Assembly (NCBI RefSeq): GCF_046348265.1
Contig: NZ_JAXMEO010000010.1
Direction: 5' to 3' (one strand)
Length of the DNA stretch: 64,000 nt
Source: Pelomonas sp937871895
GTDB lineage: Bacteria > Pseudomonadota > Gammaproteobacteria > Burkholderiales > Burkholderiaceae_C
Shown here: positions 33,645-42,808 of the stretch, in pieces
Layout of the letters: the number at the start of each line of letters is the position of its first letter
Position numbering within the stretch: position 1 is the stretch's first letter
Position numbers and translations under genes: made by a program
Notes under the pieces: model-generated
What the model was told of the DNA's origin: nothing
Databases searched by the model: none
What the model saw: the letters and a program-made list of their open reading frames with translations, nothing else

Positions 33645-34496
33645 ATGACCGCCCAACTGATTGACGGCCTCGCCCTCGCCAAGCAGACCCGCGCCTCCGT
33701 CGCCGCCCGCGCCGCCGCCCTCACGGCCCAAGGCCGCCAGCCCGGCCTCGCCGTGATCTTGGTCGGCGACAACCCGGCCAGCCAGGTCTATGTGCGCAAC
33801 AAGGTCAAGGCCTGCGAGGAAGCCGGCATCCACAGCCGGCTGGAGAAGTACGACGCCAGCATGAGCGAGGCCGAACTGCTGGCCCGCGTGGACGCGCTGA
33901 ACAACGATCCGACCATCCACGGCATCCTGGTGCAGTTGCCGCTGCCGAAGCACATCGACGACCACAAGGTCATCGAGTCCATCTCGCCCGCCAAGGACGT
34001 GGACGGCTTCCACGTCGCGTCGGCGGGTGCGTTGGTGGTCGGCGAGCCGGGCTTCAAGGCCTGCACGCCCTATGGCTGCATGAAGATGCTCGAATCGCTG
34101 GGCATGGCCGACCTGCGCGGCAAGCACGCCGTCGTCATCGGGCGCAGCAACATCGTCGGCAAGCCCATGGCCCTGATGCTGCTGGCGGCCAATGCCACCG
34201 TGACTGTCTGCCACAGCGGCACGGCCGACCTTGGCGCCATGACCCGTCAGGCCGACATCGTGGTGGCCGCCGTGGGCAAGCGCAATGTGCTCACGGCCGA
34301 CATGGTCAAGCCCGGCGCCGTCATCATCGACGTCGGCATGAATCGCAATGACGAAGGCAAGCTCTGCGGCGACGTCGATTTCGACGGCGTCAAGGAAGTC
34401 GCCGGCTGGATCACCCCCGTGCCCGGCGGCGTCGGCCCGATGACCATCGCCATGCTGCTCGTCAACACCCTGGAGTCTGCTGAAAGAAGTGCATGA
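33645..34496 (+). CDS. folD: Methylenetetrahydrofolate dehydrogenase/cyclohydrolase
   Basis: FolD makes 10-formyltetrahydrofolate in one-carbon metabolism. The 283-residue protein shows the substrate site VGDNPASQVYVRNKVKACEE (catalytic Lys), the motif GILVQLPLPKHID, SPAKDVDGFH, the NADP site VIGRSNIVGKPMALMLL and the C-terminal TPVPGGVGPMTIAMLL. The ATG at 33645 is chosen; an upstream in-frame start would translate part of the hairpin repeat. The stop overlaps the next gene by ATGA. Confidence 0.97.
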   Translation: MTAQLIDGLALAKQTRASVAARAAALTAQGRQPGLAVILVGDNPASQVYVRNKVKACEEAGIHSRLEKYDASMSEAELLARVDALNNDPTIHGILVQLPLPKHIDDHKVIESISPAKDVDGFHVASAGALVVGEPGFKACTPYGCMKMLESLGMADLRGKHAVVIGRSNIVGKPMALMLLAANATVTVCHSGTADLGAMTRQADIVVAAVGKRNVLTADMVKPGAVIIDVGMNRNDEGKLCGDVDFDGVKEVAGWITPVPGGVGPMTIAMLLVNTLESAERSA

Positions 34497-36496
34497 GCAA
34501 CCCCCTGCTGTCCACCGCCGCGCTGCCGGATTTCGCAGCCATCCGCCCCGAGCACATCGCTCCCGCCATCACCGAGCTGCTGGCCGCCGCGCAAGCCGCG
34601 CTGACTGAAGCCACGCAGGTCGAGACGCCGGCCGACTACGACACGCTTTCGCGCATCCTCGACACCGCCACTGAGCGCCTGGGGAGCGCCTGGGGTGCCG
34701 TCGGCCACCTCAACGCCGTGGCCAACACGCCCGAGCTGCGCGAGGCCTACAACGCGCAGCTGCCGGTGGTCACCGAGTTCTACACCTCGCTCGGCGCCAA
34801 CGAGGCGCTCTTTGCCAAGTACAAGGCCGTGATGGCCGCGCAAGGCCAGAGCCTCAGCGCCCCACGCCGCCAGGTGCTGGCACACGCCATCCGCGACTTC
34901 GTGCTCTCGGGCGCCGAGCTGCAAGGCGCCGCGCGAGAGCGCTACGCCGCCATTCAGGAGCGCAGCGCCGCGCTGCAGCAGCAGTTCAGCGAGCACGTGC
35001 TCGACGCTACCGACGGCTGGAGCCACATCGCCTCCAGCGCCGACCTCGCTGGCGTGCCGCAAGACGTGCTCGACGCGACCAAGCTGGACGACGGCGGCCA
35101 CAAGCTCACACTGCACTTCCCGGTCTATCTACCCGTGATGCAGTACGCCCAGAACCGCAGCTTGCGCGAGACCGTCTACCGCGCCTACGCCACGCGCGCC
35201 AGCGACCAAGGCGGCAAACCAGAGCTCGACAACTCCGCCGCCATGCGCGAGATCGTCGCGCTGCGGCAGGAAGAGGCCGCCCTGCTCGGCTACGCCAACT
35301 TCGCCGAGGTCTCGCTCGCGCCCAAGATGGCCTCCTCGCCCGCCGAGGTCATGCAGTTCCTGCGCGACCTGGCCCGCCGCGCCCGCCCCTTTGCCGAGAA
35401 GGACCTGGCCGAGCTGCGCGACTTCGCCGCCAAGGAGCTGGGCCTCCACGACCTGCAGGCCTGGGACATCCCCTTCGCCAGCGAGAAGCTCAAGGAAGCC
35501 CGTTACGCCTTCAGCGACCAGGAAGTGAAGCAGTACTTCACCGCGCCCAAGGTCGTGGCCGGGCTCTTCAGCATCATCGAACGCGTGTTCCACGTGCAGA
35601 TCCGCGAGGCCCAGGCGCCGGTGTGGAACGAGTCGGTCCGCTTCTTCGAGCTGAGCCGTGACGGCAAAGCCATCGGCAACTTCTACCTCGACCTCTACGC
35701 CCGCACCGGCAAACGCCCCGGCGCCTGGATGGACGAGGTGCGCAGCCGCTGGCTCAAGCCCACCGGTGAACAGCAACTGCCCGTGGCCCAGCTCGTCTGC
35801 AATTGCGCATCCCCGGTTGGCGACAAGCCCGCGCTGCTGACGCACGACGACGTCATCACCCTCTTCCACGAGTTCGGCCACGGCCTGCACCACCTGCTCA
35901 CACAGGTGAACGACCTCGGTGCCTCGGGCATCTCGGGCGTCGAGTGGGACGCCGTCGAGCTGCCCAGCCAGTTCATGGAGAACTTCTGCTGGGAGTGGGA
36001 TGTGGTGTCCCAACTCAGCGGCCATGTCGAAAACGGCGAGCTGCTACCGCGCGCGCTGTTCGACAAGATGCTCGCCGCCAAGAACTTCCAGAGCGGCCTA
36101 CAGACCCTGCGCCAGATCGAGTTCGCGCTGTTCGACATGGAACTGCATGCCAACCCGGGCCGCGAGGCAGACATCCTCGGTGTGCTGCAGCAAGTGCGCG
36201 ACGAGGTCGCCGTCGTCAGGCCCCCTGCCTTCAACCGCATGCCGCACAGCTTCAGCCACATCTTTGCCGGTGGCTACGCGGCGGGCTACTACAGCTACAA
36301 GTGGGCCGAGCTGCTGAGCGCCGATGCCTGGAGCGCCTTCGAGGAAGAAGGCGTCTTCAACCCGGCCACCGGCGCGCGCTTCCTGACCGAGGTGCTGGAG
36401 CGCGGCGGCTCGCGCGATGCGATGGACAACTTCAAGGCCTTCCGCGGCCGCGAGCCGCGCATCGACGCCCTATTGCGTCATCAAGGCATGAGCTGA
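34493..36496 (+). CDS. prlC: Oligopeptidase A (M3 metalloprotease)
   Basis: The 667-residue protein is full-length for PrlC/OpdA. The zinc site is HEFGHGLHHLL with the third ligand Glu in the downstream EWDAVELPSQFMENFCWE. The substrate-binding tail has GGYAAGYYSYKWAELLSADAW, cut here as GGYAAGYYSYKWAELL. It degrades cytosolic peptides, including cleaved signal peptides. Its start overlaps the folD stop by four bases, so the two are co-translated. Confidence 0.96.
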   Translation: MSNPLLSTAALPDFAAIRPEHIAPAITELLAAAQAALTEATQVETPADYDTLSRILDTATERLGSAWGAVGHLNAVANTPELREAYNAQLPVVTEFYTSLGANEALFAKYKAVMAAQGQSLSAPRRQVLAHAIRDFVLSGAELQGAARERYAAIQERSAALQQQFSEHVLDATDGWSHIASSADLAGVPQDVLDATKLDDGGHKLTLHFPVYLPVMQYAQNRSLRETVYRAYATRASDQGGKPELDNSAAMREIVALRQEEAALLGYANFAEVSLAPKMASSPAEVMQFLRDLARRARPFAEKDLAELRDFAAKELGLHDLQAWDIPFASEKLKEARYAFSDQEVKQYFTAPKVVAGLFSIIERVFHVQIREAQAPVWNESVRFFELSRDGKAIGNFYLDLYARTGKRPGAWMDEVRSRWLKPTGEQQLPVAQLVCNCASPVGDKPALLTHDDVITLFHEFGHGLHHLLTQVNDLGASGISGVEWDAVELPSQFMENFCWEWDVVSQLSGHVENGELLPRALFDKMLAAKNFQSGLQTLRQIEFALFDMELHANPGREADILGVLQQVRDEVAVVRPPAFNRMPHSFSHIFAGGYAAGYYSYKWAELLSADAWSAFEEEGVFNPATGARFLTEVLERGGSRDAMDNFKAFRGREPRIDALLRHQGMS

Positions 36497-36515
36497 GCGA
36501 CGAGGCCGAGGCGCC

Positions 36516-37109
36516 TCAAGGCTCCTCGCCCTTGGCCAGCTTCTCGGCCACCTCGGGCCCGTGGCGGCGAGCGAGCTCGTCCTGCACGATGCGGTTGTAG
36601 CCGGCGGCCTGCGCGGCCAGCACATGCGCAGGGACCTTGCCTGCGTCCTTGAAAGCCCCGCCGTCTCCGGCCTTGACCGGTGCCGGGGTCTCGACGAACA
36701 CCCAGTCGATGCCATAGCGCTGCTTCAGCCGCCGGTGACGCGCGCGGTCGTCCTCGCTCGGCTTCTCGCTGCCGACGAGGCGCAGGCGCAGCTTGCCGGC
36801 AGCAATGTCCTTGCGCGCTTCGTCTTCGCCCTGTCCAAAAGCCTCGGCCGGGTTGGCGATGCGCAGGTCCACATCGGCAATCAGCTGCGGCTTGGCCGGG
36901 ATGTGGATGTGGTTGCTGGCGCGCAGCTTGTCAAAGATGACGAAGATGGTGGTGGCCGCCACCAAGGCCACGGCGGCCGCCACGACGTGCAGGCGGCGCA
37001 AGCCCTTGGGCTGCTGCCAGGTCGGCATCTGGGCGCCGGGCGTGGTGCGAGCCGGGGCGAGGCCGGTTGCAGCGGGCGTGGGCGCCGCGCTGCCGTTCAT
37101 TGGATCCAT
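36516..37109 (-). CDS. Membrane-anchored protein of unknown function
   Basis: The 197-residue product has a cytoplasmic Pro/Ala-rich start, one membrane span (residues about 42-62, VVAAAVALVAATTIFVIF) and a charged extracytoplasmic or cytoplasmic tail with the stretch LRLVGSEKPSEDDRARHRRL and YGIDWVFVETPAPV. I recognise no family. Two ATG codons lie close together (37109 and 37100). The gene begins seven bases after the stop of the cysteine-cluster gene, so the two are probably one transcript. Confidence 0.7.
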   Translation of the reverse strand: MDPMNGSAAPTPAATGLAPARTTPGAQMPTWQQPKGLRRLHVVAAAVALVAATTIFVIFDKLRASNHIHIPAKPQLIADVDLRIANPAEAFGQGEDEARKDIAAGKLRLRLVGSEKPSEDDRARHRRLKQRYGIDWVFVETPAPVKAGDGGAFKDAGKVPAHVLAAQAAGYNRIVQDELARRHGPEVAEKLAKGEEP

Positions 37110-37116
37110 CAGAGCT

Positions 37117-37617
37117 TCAGCCTTTCGGGGGCCGATTGTCGGCCAGCGGCGCCAAGGCCTGCGCCACTCGCGCTCGCCACGCGGCCTCCTGCTCCGGCGA
37201 CCAGGCATGCCAGCGCTCGGCTTCCGCCTCCAAGGCTTGAGCCAAGGCCGCGAGGTCGCTGGAGCCGCCCGGCAACATGGCCGCCAGGGTGAGCGTCGCC
37301 AGCTGCTCCTGCACCCGCCGCACGCGCGGGTAGGCCGCCATCAACCAGCGCGCCACGTCGGGCCGAGCGCGCCAGTCCGTGCTGCCAAAGCGGGCCTGAG
37401 CCTGGGCCGTGAGGCGCTGGCCAGCGCCCAGACAGTCAAAGGCCACGCAGCCGCTGAAGCCCCGCTCGATCAAGTCGTCATGGATGCCGCAGCGGTGGTC
37501 GGCACACAGGTGCTGGCAGGGTGTTTCGGCCGGCTTGTCAAAGCCAAAGCCCTGCTCAGCATCGAAGGGCGGCACCACGCAGCACAGGCCGACGCACTGG
37601 CTGCAGTCGGCCAACAT
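37117..37617 (-). CDS. Cysteine-cluster protein, putative metal-binding
   Basis: The 166-residue product begins MLADCSQCVGLCCVVPPF and has further cysteines in CQHLCADHRCGIHDDL and GCVAFDCLGAG, giving about ten cysteines in the first 70 residues. The pattern resembles the zinc/iron-binding YkgJ-type cysteine clusters. The C-terminal half is helical and Ala-rich. I chose the ATG at 37617 next to the first cysteine motif; the upstream in-frame sequence is the translation of a GC-rich repeat. Function is unknown. Confidence 0.75.
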   Translation of the reverse strand: MLADCSQCVGLCCVVPPFDAEQGFGFDKPAETPCQHLCADHRCGIHDDLIERGFSGCVAFDCLGAGQRLTAQAQARFGSTDWRARPDVARWLMAAYPRVRRVQEQLATLTLAAMLPGGSSDLAALAQALEAEAERWHAWSPEQEAAWRARVAQALAPLADNRPPKG

Positions 37618-37715
37618 GTCAGCCCCCAGGGACGGGCCTGGGCCCGCCCCGCCACCCGAGGGGGACTCCAGGGGGTTTGGGGGCGGCCCTGCACCCCCTG
37701 GCTGCGCCGGGAGCT
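37618..37715. repeat. GC-rich extragenic repeat block
   Basis: The 98-base gap between the M16 protease and the cysteine-cluster gene is made of C/G runs (for example GAGGGGGACTCCAGGGGG and GCACCCCCTGG) that can fold into several stem-loops. It resembles the block between aceE and aceF at 27342. On the minus strand it reads CCCCCTGGAGTCCCCCTC, a pattern common between genes of Burkholderiales. I see no promoter in it. Confidence 0.45.
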
Positions 37716-40511
37716 TCACTTGAAGTCGCCTGCGGTCGAGATCACGAAGGCGTCGGGCCGCACATGCTTGCGCCACGCGGCGTTGACCTGCTCGACCGTC
37801 AAGCTCGCCAGCGCCTCGTCACGCTGCTGGGACTGGGCCCAGGTCTCGCCCTGCTCGGCCAGGCTCTGCAGTGCACCGGCCAGCGCGCCCAGATCGGCTC
37901 GGCTCTGGCGGCGGCCTTCGGCGATGTCCTTCTTGGCGCGCGCCAGTTCAGCGGCGGTGATGCCAGCCTCGGTCATGCGCTTGATCTCCTCTTGCAGCAC
38001 CTCGATGACGCGAGCGCGCTTGTCAGGCGCATAAGTGGCGTAAAGCCCAACGCTCGCGGCATTGCCCCAGTGCCCGACGTTCAACCAGGCATTGGAGCCA
38101 TAGGTCAAGCCTTCCTTCTGGCGCAGTCGCTCGTTAAGCCGGCTCTCCAGCCCGCCGCCACCGAAGATGTGGACGGCCACGCGCAGCGGGATGGCGTCGG
38201 GATCCGGCTCACTCAATGCCAGCTGCTGCTCAAAGTGCACGATGGCATTGGGCTTGTCGCGCGCAATGGCATCAAAACGCGCAGCCGGCACCTCCTTGAA
38301 CTGCGGGATGTGGCGCACAAAGGCCGGGGCGGCGGGCTTCTTCCAGTTGCCGAAGAATTGCTCCACCGCGGCGTCGAGCTGCTCGGGCAGCGCGCCCACC
38401 GCCGTGACGCGCAGCTTGTTGGCGGACCAGTAGTCGGCATGGAAGCCGCGCACGTCCGCGAGGGTCATGCGCTGCTGCTGCGCCAGGCGCTCGTCAAGGC
38501 CCATCCAGTAGTCCGGGTGGCCCAGGCTCAGCCCACGCGCCTGGTTGTAGTGGCCGCGCACGGCCTCTTGCCGCAGGGTCTCGGGCTCCTTGCGCGAGGC
38601 CTCCATGCCGGCAATGCCGGCCTTGAGCAGGCGGTCGAATGCCTCTTGCGGCAGGCTGGGCTCACGCATCAGCGTCGCCACCAGCGCCAGCGCGGGCAGC
38701 AGGGTGTCGCGCTCGGCAGTCAAGTTCACCGTCACGCCCTGATCACCACTGCTCACGCCAAAACCCGCGCGCAGCTTGATGAAGGCATCCTGCACCTGCT
38801 GCTTGCTGATCTGCGCGGTGCCCTCGTTGAGCAACTGCCCCACCATGCCGGTGCCCAGCCGCTTGTAGGTGGTGTCCCGGTCACCCCACTGCGCCTGGAT
38901 CTGCACCTGCACGCTGTTGCCGCGCGTCTGCTTGCGCAGCGTGTGCAGCTCGATGCCGCTGGGCAGCTTGGTGCGCACGGTGCGGCTCTCCAGCACGCTC
39001 GGGATCGGCTCCAGTTGCTCGCCCTCTTCCACCTTGGGCGGGCCCTTGAGCTGCGCCAGGCGCGCGTCGAGCGGCGGCGCGGCCGGCACCTCGACGCGTT
39101 GCACCGCATCGGCCGGCAGGTAGCGACCCAGCGTCCGGTTGGCCGGCACGAAGTAGGCCTTGCGCACGCGATCGACATCGGCCAGCGTCACCTTGGGGAT
39201 GTCCTCCATCAGCTGGAAGAGCAGGCGCCAGTCGCCGGCCGCGATCAAGCCCGAAATCTGCGGGATCAGGGCCTCCAGGTTCTTCATCTGCTGGCGGTAG
39301 CTGTTGACGGCGATGTCGCGCACGCGGGTCAGCTCGCTTTCTTCAAACGGCTTGGTCGTGCGGCCTTCGACGAGGTCCAGCCACTGGGCTTGGATCTTGT
39401 CCACGTCAGCGTCCGGCGGCAGAAAAGCAAAAGCATTCATGGCGCCCGGGTCCACGCCGCCAATGCCCCCAAGGCCGGCCGCCAGGGCCAGCTTGGGCTC
39501 GACGAGCTGCTTGTACATCTGGCCACTGGGCTGCAAGCTCATCAACATGCCGTAGACGATCAGCGGCGCCGTGTCCGGGTGGCTGACGGCGGGGATGTGA
39601 TAGTTGGCCAGCAGGATGGGCTGGCCGCCCACGCGGCGCACCACCACGCTGCGCTCACCGTCTTGGGCGGGCTCGACGGTGTAGGGCACCGGCACCGGCT
39701 CGGCAGGATTGGCCAAGGGTCCGAAATGCTTGCCAATGAGCGCCAGCGTGGCCGCCTTGTCGAACTGGCCGGCGATCAAGAGCGTCGCGTTGTCAGGCCG
39801 GTAGTAGCGCTTGTAGAAGCTCTGGAGCTTGCCGATGGGCACGTTCTCGATGTCGCTCTTGGGGCCGATGGGCACCTTGCCGTAGGGGTGCCAGGTGTAG
39901 GTGGCCGAGTTGACGCGGGTGAGCAGCACCTGGATGGGGTTGTTCTCACCGCGCTCGAACTCGTTGCGGACCACGGTCATCTCTTTGTCGAGATCCGCCT
40001 TGGCGACGCGGCTATTGACCATGCGGTCGGCTTCCAGGTCGATCAGGAAGGCGAGCGTGTCGGCATTGGCATTGAAGCTGCCGTAGTAGTTGGTGCGGTC
40101 TACCGAGGTCGTGCCGTTCATGCGCACACCGCGCTTGGCCATCTCACCCGGGATATCGTTTTGCCGCTGCGTCCCCTTGAAGAGCATGTGCTCCAGCAAG
40201 TGCGCCATGCCGTACTCGCCCGGTGCCTCATGCCGACTGCCGACGCGGTAGGTGATGTTGACCGTGGTGGTGGTCTGCGCCGCGTCGGGGAAGAGCAGGA
40301 TCTGCAGCCCGTTGGGCAGCCGGTACTCCTCGATGCCGCCCATCTCGCGCACGAAGGCCGGCGCGGGAACCGGCACCGGCGCCACGACTGCCGGCTTGGC
40401 AGCCGGTGCGTCCTTCTTTTTGGCGGGTTGAGCCCACAGCGGCGTGGTGGCCAGGCTGAGACTGAGCAATAGCGCGGACAGCGCAGGGTTCGCGAGCAGG
40501 TGGCGTTTCAA
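37716..40511 (-). CDS. Secreted M16 (insulinase-type) zinc peptidase, two-domain
   Basis: The 931-residue protein has a signal peptide (LSALLLSLSLATTPLWAQ) and two M16 halves. The active N-terminal half carries the inverted zinc motif HLLEHMLFKG; the second half (from about residue 480) has no such motif, as expected. It is probably periplasmic. The likely start is TTG at 40511, five bases after GGGAG; the open frame extends to 40742 but without a signal peptide at its start. It lies 103 bases beyond the bacteriocin-type cluster on the same strand but has the base composition of housekeeping genes. It may be independent of the cluster. Confidence 0.9.
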   Translation of the reverse strand: MKRHLLANPALSALLLSLSLATTPLWAQPAKKKDAPAAKPAVVAPVPVPAPAFVREMGGIEEYRLPNGLQILLFPDAAQTTTTVNITYRVGSRHEAPGEYGMAHLLEHMLFKGTQRQNDIPGEMAKRGVRMNGTTSVDRTNYYGSFNANADTLAFLIDLEADRMVNSRVAKADLDKEMTVVRNEFERGENNPIQVLLTRVNSATYTWHPYGKVPIGPKSDIENVPIGKLQSFYKRYYRPDNATLLIAGQFDKAATLALIGKHFGPLANPAEPVPVPYTVEPAQDGERSVVVRRVGGQPILLANYHIPAVSHPDTAPLIVYGMLMSLQPSGQMYKQLVEPKLALAAGLGGIGGVDPGAMNAFAFLPPDADVDKIQAQWLDLVEGRTTKPFEESELTRVRDIAVNSYRQQMKNLEALIPQISGLIAAGDWRLLFQLMEDIPKVTLADVDRVRKAYFVPANRTLGRYLPADAVQRVEVPAAPPLDARLAQLKGPPKVEEGEQLEPIPSVLESRTVRTKLPSGIELHTLRKQTRGNSVQVQIQAQWGDRDTTYKRLGTGMVGQLLNEGTAQISKQQVQDAFIKLRAGFGVSSGDQGVTVNLTAERDTLLPALALVATLMREPSLPQEAFDRLLKAGIAGMEASRKEPETLRQEAVRGHYNQARGLSLGHPDYWMGLDERLAQQQRMTLADVRGFHADYWSANKLRVTAVGALPEQLDAAVEQFFGNWKKPAAPAFVRHIPQFKEVPAARFDAIARDKPNAIVHFEQQLALSEPDPDAIPLRVAVHIFGGGGLESRLNERLRQKEGLTYGSNAWLNVGHWGNAASVGLYATYAPDKRARVIEVLQEEIKRMTEAGITAAELARAKKDIAEGRRQSRADLGALAGALQSLAEQGETWAQSQQRDEALASLTVEQVNAAWRKHVRPDAFVISTAGDFK

Positions 40512-40614
40512 GTGAACTCCCGAATTAAGCCCCCAGCTTTGGAGGCGGGGCGATTCTGGCCCAGAGCCGAAGCCGGGCCGGTTGTCATGACTCATGAGGG
40601 GGGGCTGCAGCCAA

Positions 40615-42282
40615 TCAGGCGAACGCCGTTTCAGCGTCCAGTAGCACGCGACTCGGTGCCACTTCGCGCAACCCAGCACGCGCAGCCAACTGATCCAAGC
40701 CGCTGGAGCCGGGCAGTTCCGGACACAGGTCTGCAAGCCCATGCCGAGCCTGTCTCAGCGCCGCGTCGATTTCTGGGCCCACGCGCTCGATGTCACCCGC
40801 AGCCTCAAGTTCTCGAAACTGGCCCAACACCGACGTTGTCTCTCTGCGGAGCAGATCAAGCTCGGCGTTCTTGCGGGTGGCCTGCTGGCCCAGATAGCTG
40901 TTGAGCACCTCTGCCGGGACGCCCGTCTCGGCCCTGACCCAGGCGCGCACGGCCAATGCAGTGGTGACGAACTTATGACGCAAGGCCCCGTCATCCAACA
41001 GAGGCCGCAGTGCGGCATCCATCGCGAGTGCGTCACCATGCGGGCCTGCAGCGGTCAGCACGGCGTTCAGGTCGTACTGCACGCGCTTGCGCGGGGCTGG
41101 GGTCAGTCCGCCATCCTTCATGTGCCCAGGCGGGTTCACAAAGCGCTCGTCAGCGCCCCGCGTCCAGATGGCCTGCATCGCGGCAAACCAGGCCCGCAGC
41201 AACTCGGGCGGGCAGCCGGCCACCAGGTCTTCCGTCAAGCCACCCATCCGCGCCATTTCAATGGCAAGGCGCTCCTGCAACGCCGCACCGTACTGGGCCG
41301 CCATATCCTCCGGGCTGACCACATCTGTCGCTGCTTTGCCCAGGTGGTACTTGCCCAGTTGTTGCCTGAGCGTCATCAAGGTGTTCAGCGGCATCTGAGC
41401 CTCGGTCCAGGAGTCTTGGCCCGTTGCCCACATCAAGCGGCGATATGCCGGCACGAAATTGGACAACCCAAAGTCGAGGTACGCGCCACTTAACGCGATG
41501 TTGGAGCAGCCCAGTGTGCTGTGCGGCAAGCGCTTGGCGAAACCCGCCGCACACTGCCAGGCAAAGCGACGGACCACCTCACGCAAACCTGCGTTCAGCA
41601 CCGCAATCTCGTCCCCATCGGCGATCGAGGGGCCCAAGGTCAGCTTCAGATTTGTGGCCAAGAGCGCCAAGGCTTGCTTGGTGCGCACCGCATCCACCGT
41701 CCAGCCTGGGGCTGAACTGCCAGCAGGTACACGGCCCGCAGGATGGAGCAGATTTCGCATGAAGTGCGCCGGGCGCGCGACCAAGGGGCGAATGGCCAAG
41801 GTGCGCGGGCATTTCTGGCTCTCGTGATCGAGATTCCGCACGTACTCGCCACCCGTCGCCACCAGCGCAAGCACGGGCACAGCGCCAAAGGGCAATGCCG
41901 CCTGGTAGGCGCCGGCGTACACCGCCTCAGCGGCGGCATCCGCAAGCATCAGCGTGCCGGACGAGTGGTACTTGTCCGCACCGGGGCCCACCAAGGGCGT
42001 GACGCCAACACCCTTGGTCTGCAAGCCGTTAGAGGAAGCCGAGCACCGCCCGCTGCCACCGGCATTGCCGATACCGATGCCACCGTACCGGTCTGCCACC
42101 TCCAGCCGCGTCTCGTCGGTGTAGGTGCCGGCCGGTTCATAGTCCGTCGGGCAGCAATAGACGCTGCCGGGATCGAAGCCAGCGCTTTCAGCATCCGGCC
42201 CGGTCCAGAGGATCTTGGGCGCTCGCAGGCGCTGCGTCGTCACCGGCACCCAGGCACTATTGGGCAGGAACAGCGCGCTCAT
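40615..42282 (-). CDS. MchC/MceJ-like microcin-modification protein (putative)
   Basis: The 555-residue protein has a Gly-rich segment DRYGGIGIGNAGGSGRC (residues 64-80), then NGLQTKGVGVTPLVG (85-99) and HSSGTLMLADAAAEAVYAG, followed by VPVLALVATG. This order recalls MchC and MceJ of the class IIb microcin clusters and, more distantly, SelO/YdiU pseudokinases (KGxGxTP...REAI). In those microcins the protein works with an HlyC-like partner to attach a modification to the precursor. Here the HlyC-like gene is directly upstream and overlaps it by ATGA. The rest of the protein is helical and matches nothing I know. The assignment rests on my memory of motif order, so it needs a profile search. 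Confidence 0.55.
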   Translation of the reverse strand: MSALFLPNSAWVPVTTQRLRAPKILWTGPDAESAGFDPGSVYCCPTDYEPAGTYTDETRLEVADRYGGIGIGNAGGSGRCSASSNGLQTKGVGVTPLVGPGADKYHSSGTLMLADAAAEAVYAGAYQAALPFGAVPVLALVATGGEYVRNLDHESQKCPRTLAIRPLVARPAHFMRNLLHPAGRVPAGSSAPGWTVDAVRTKQALALLATNLKLTLGPSIADGDEIAVLNAGLREVVRRFAWQCAAGFAKRLPHSTLGCSNIALSGAYLDFGLSNFVPAYRRLMWATGQDSWTEAQMPLNTLMTLRQQLGKYHLGKAATDVVSPEDMAAQYGAALQERLAIEMARMGGLTEDLVAGCPPELLRAWFAAMQAIWTRGADERFVNPPGHMKDGGLTPAPRKRVQYDLNAVLTAAGPHGDALAMDAALRPLLDDGALRHKFVTTALAVRAWVRAETGVPAEVLNSYLGQQATRKNAELDLLRRETTSVLGQFRELEAAGDIERVGPEIDAALRQARHGLADLCPELPGSSGLDQLAARAGLREVAPSRVLLDAETAFA

Positions 42283-42782
42283 GCTGCAGCCCTCCGGCGG
42301 CCTGCGGCAATGAAGCTGCTCCCATCCTGACGGCTGACGCGCTTGCACAGGCGGCGCCCTGCCTTGGTACGGAAGTAGGTCAGTTGCTCGTGCCCCTCGA
42401 ACACCACATCCCTCAGATCCTCCAGCACATAGCGCAGCGAGCCCGGTGCCACGGCCATGTCCAAGACCCAGGCGTTCGTGCCATCGCTGTACTCCCACTC
42501 AGCCAGCGGCCTAGGCTTCCCGGCAATGAACTCGCGCTCGACGTCCGGCGTCAGCAGGGCCCAAATCACATAGCCCACGCATTCGTCATAGCCGTTGAAG
42601 TACAGCTTCAGCTGACCTAGCTGCTGCGCTGACATGGCAAGTTGCACAAAGCTGGGCAATGGCGTCTGCATCTGGCTAGGGAAGCGCGCTGCAAACTGGC
42701 ACAGCAGCCCCAGATTGAGGGCCTTGGGAATGATGGCCGAATCGGGTTTGATTTCGCCGCCGATGGCGCTCGCGGAATACAT
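42279..42782 (-). CDS. HlyC-like acyltransferase relative (MchD/MceI-like)
   Basis: The 167-residue protein follows the RTX toxin-activating acyltransferase pattern: VGYVIWALLTPDVEREF (69-85), PLAEWEYSDG (92-101) and WVLDMAVAPG (105-114), with the conserved Asp108. The catalytic His of HlyC (near residue 23 there) aligns with RFPSQMQTPLP, where no histidine occurs; the first histidine in the whole protein is at 131. It is therefore either inactive as an acyltransferase or uses another mechanism. AAGGAG precedes the ATG by six bases. It sits between the C39 exporter and the MceJ-like gene. In class IIb microcins the MchD/MceI homologue acts with MchC/MceJ, which fits this pairing. Confidence 0.75.
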   Translation of the reverse strand: MYSASAIGGEIKPDSAIIPKALNLGLLCQFAARFPSQMQTPLPSFVQLAMSAQQLGQLKLYFNGYDECVGYVIWALLTPDVEREFIAGKPRPLAEWEYSDGTNAWVLDMAVAPGSLRYVLEDLRDVVFEGHEQLTYFRTKAGRRLCKRVSRQDGSSFIAAGRRRAAA

Positions 42783-42808
42783 GCGGTCTCCTTTGAATCT
42801 TTCGGGAG

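Noticed and set aside
37716..40511. Treating the M16 protease as part of the bacteriocin-type cluster
   Set aside because: It is on the same strand, but a 103-base gap, its own ribosome-binding site and a common housekeeping-type sequence argue for an independent gene.
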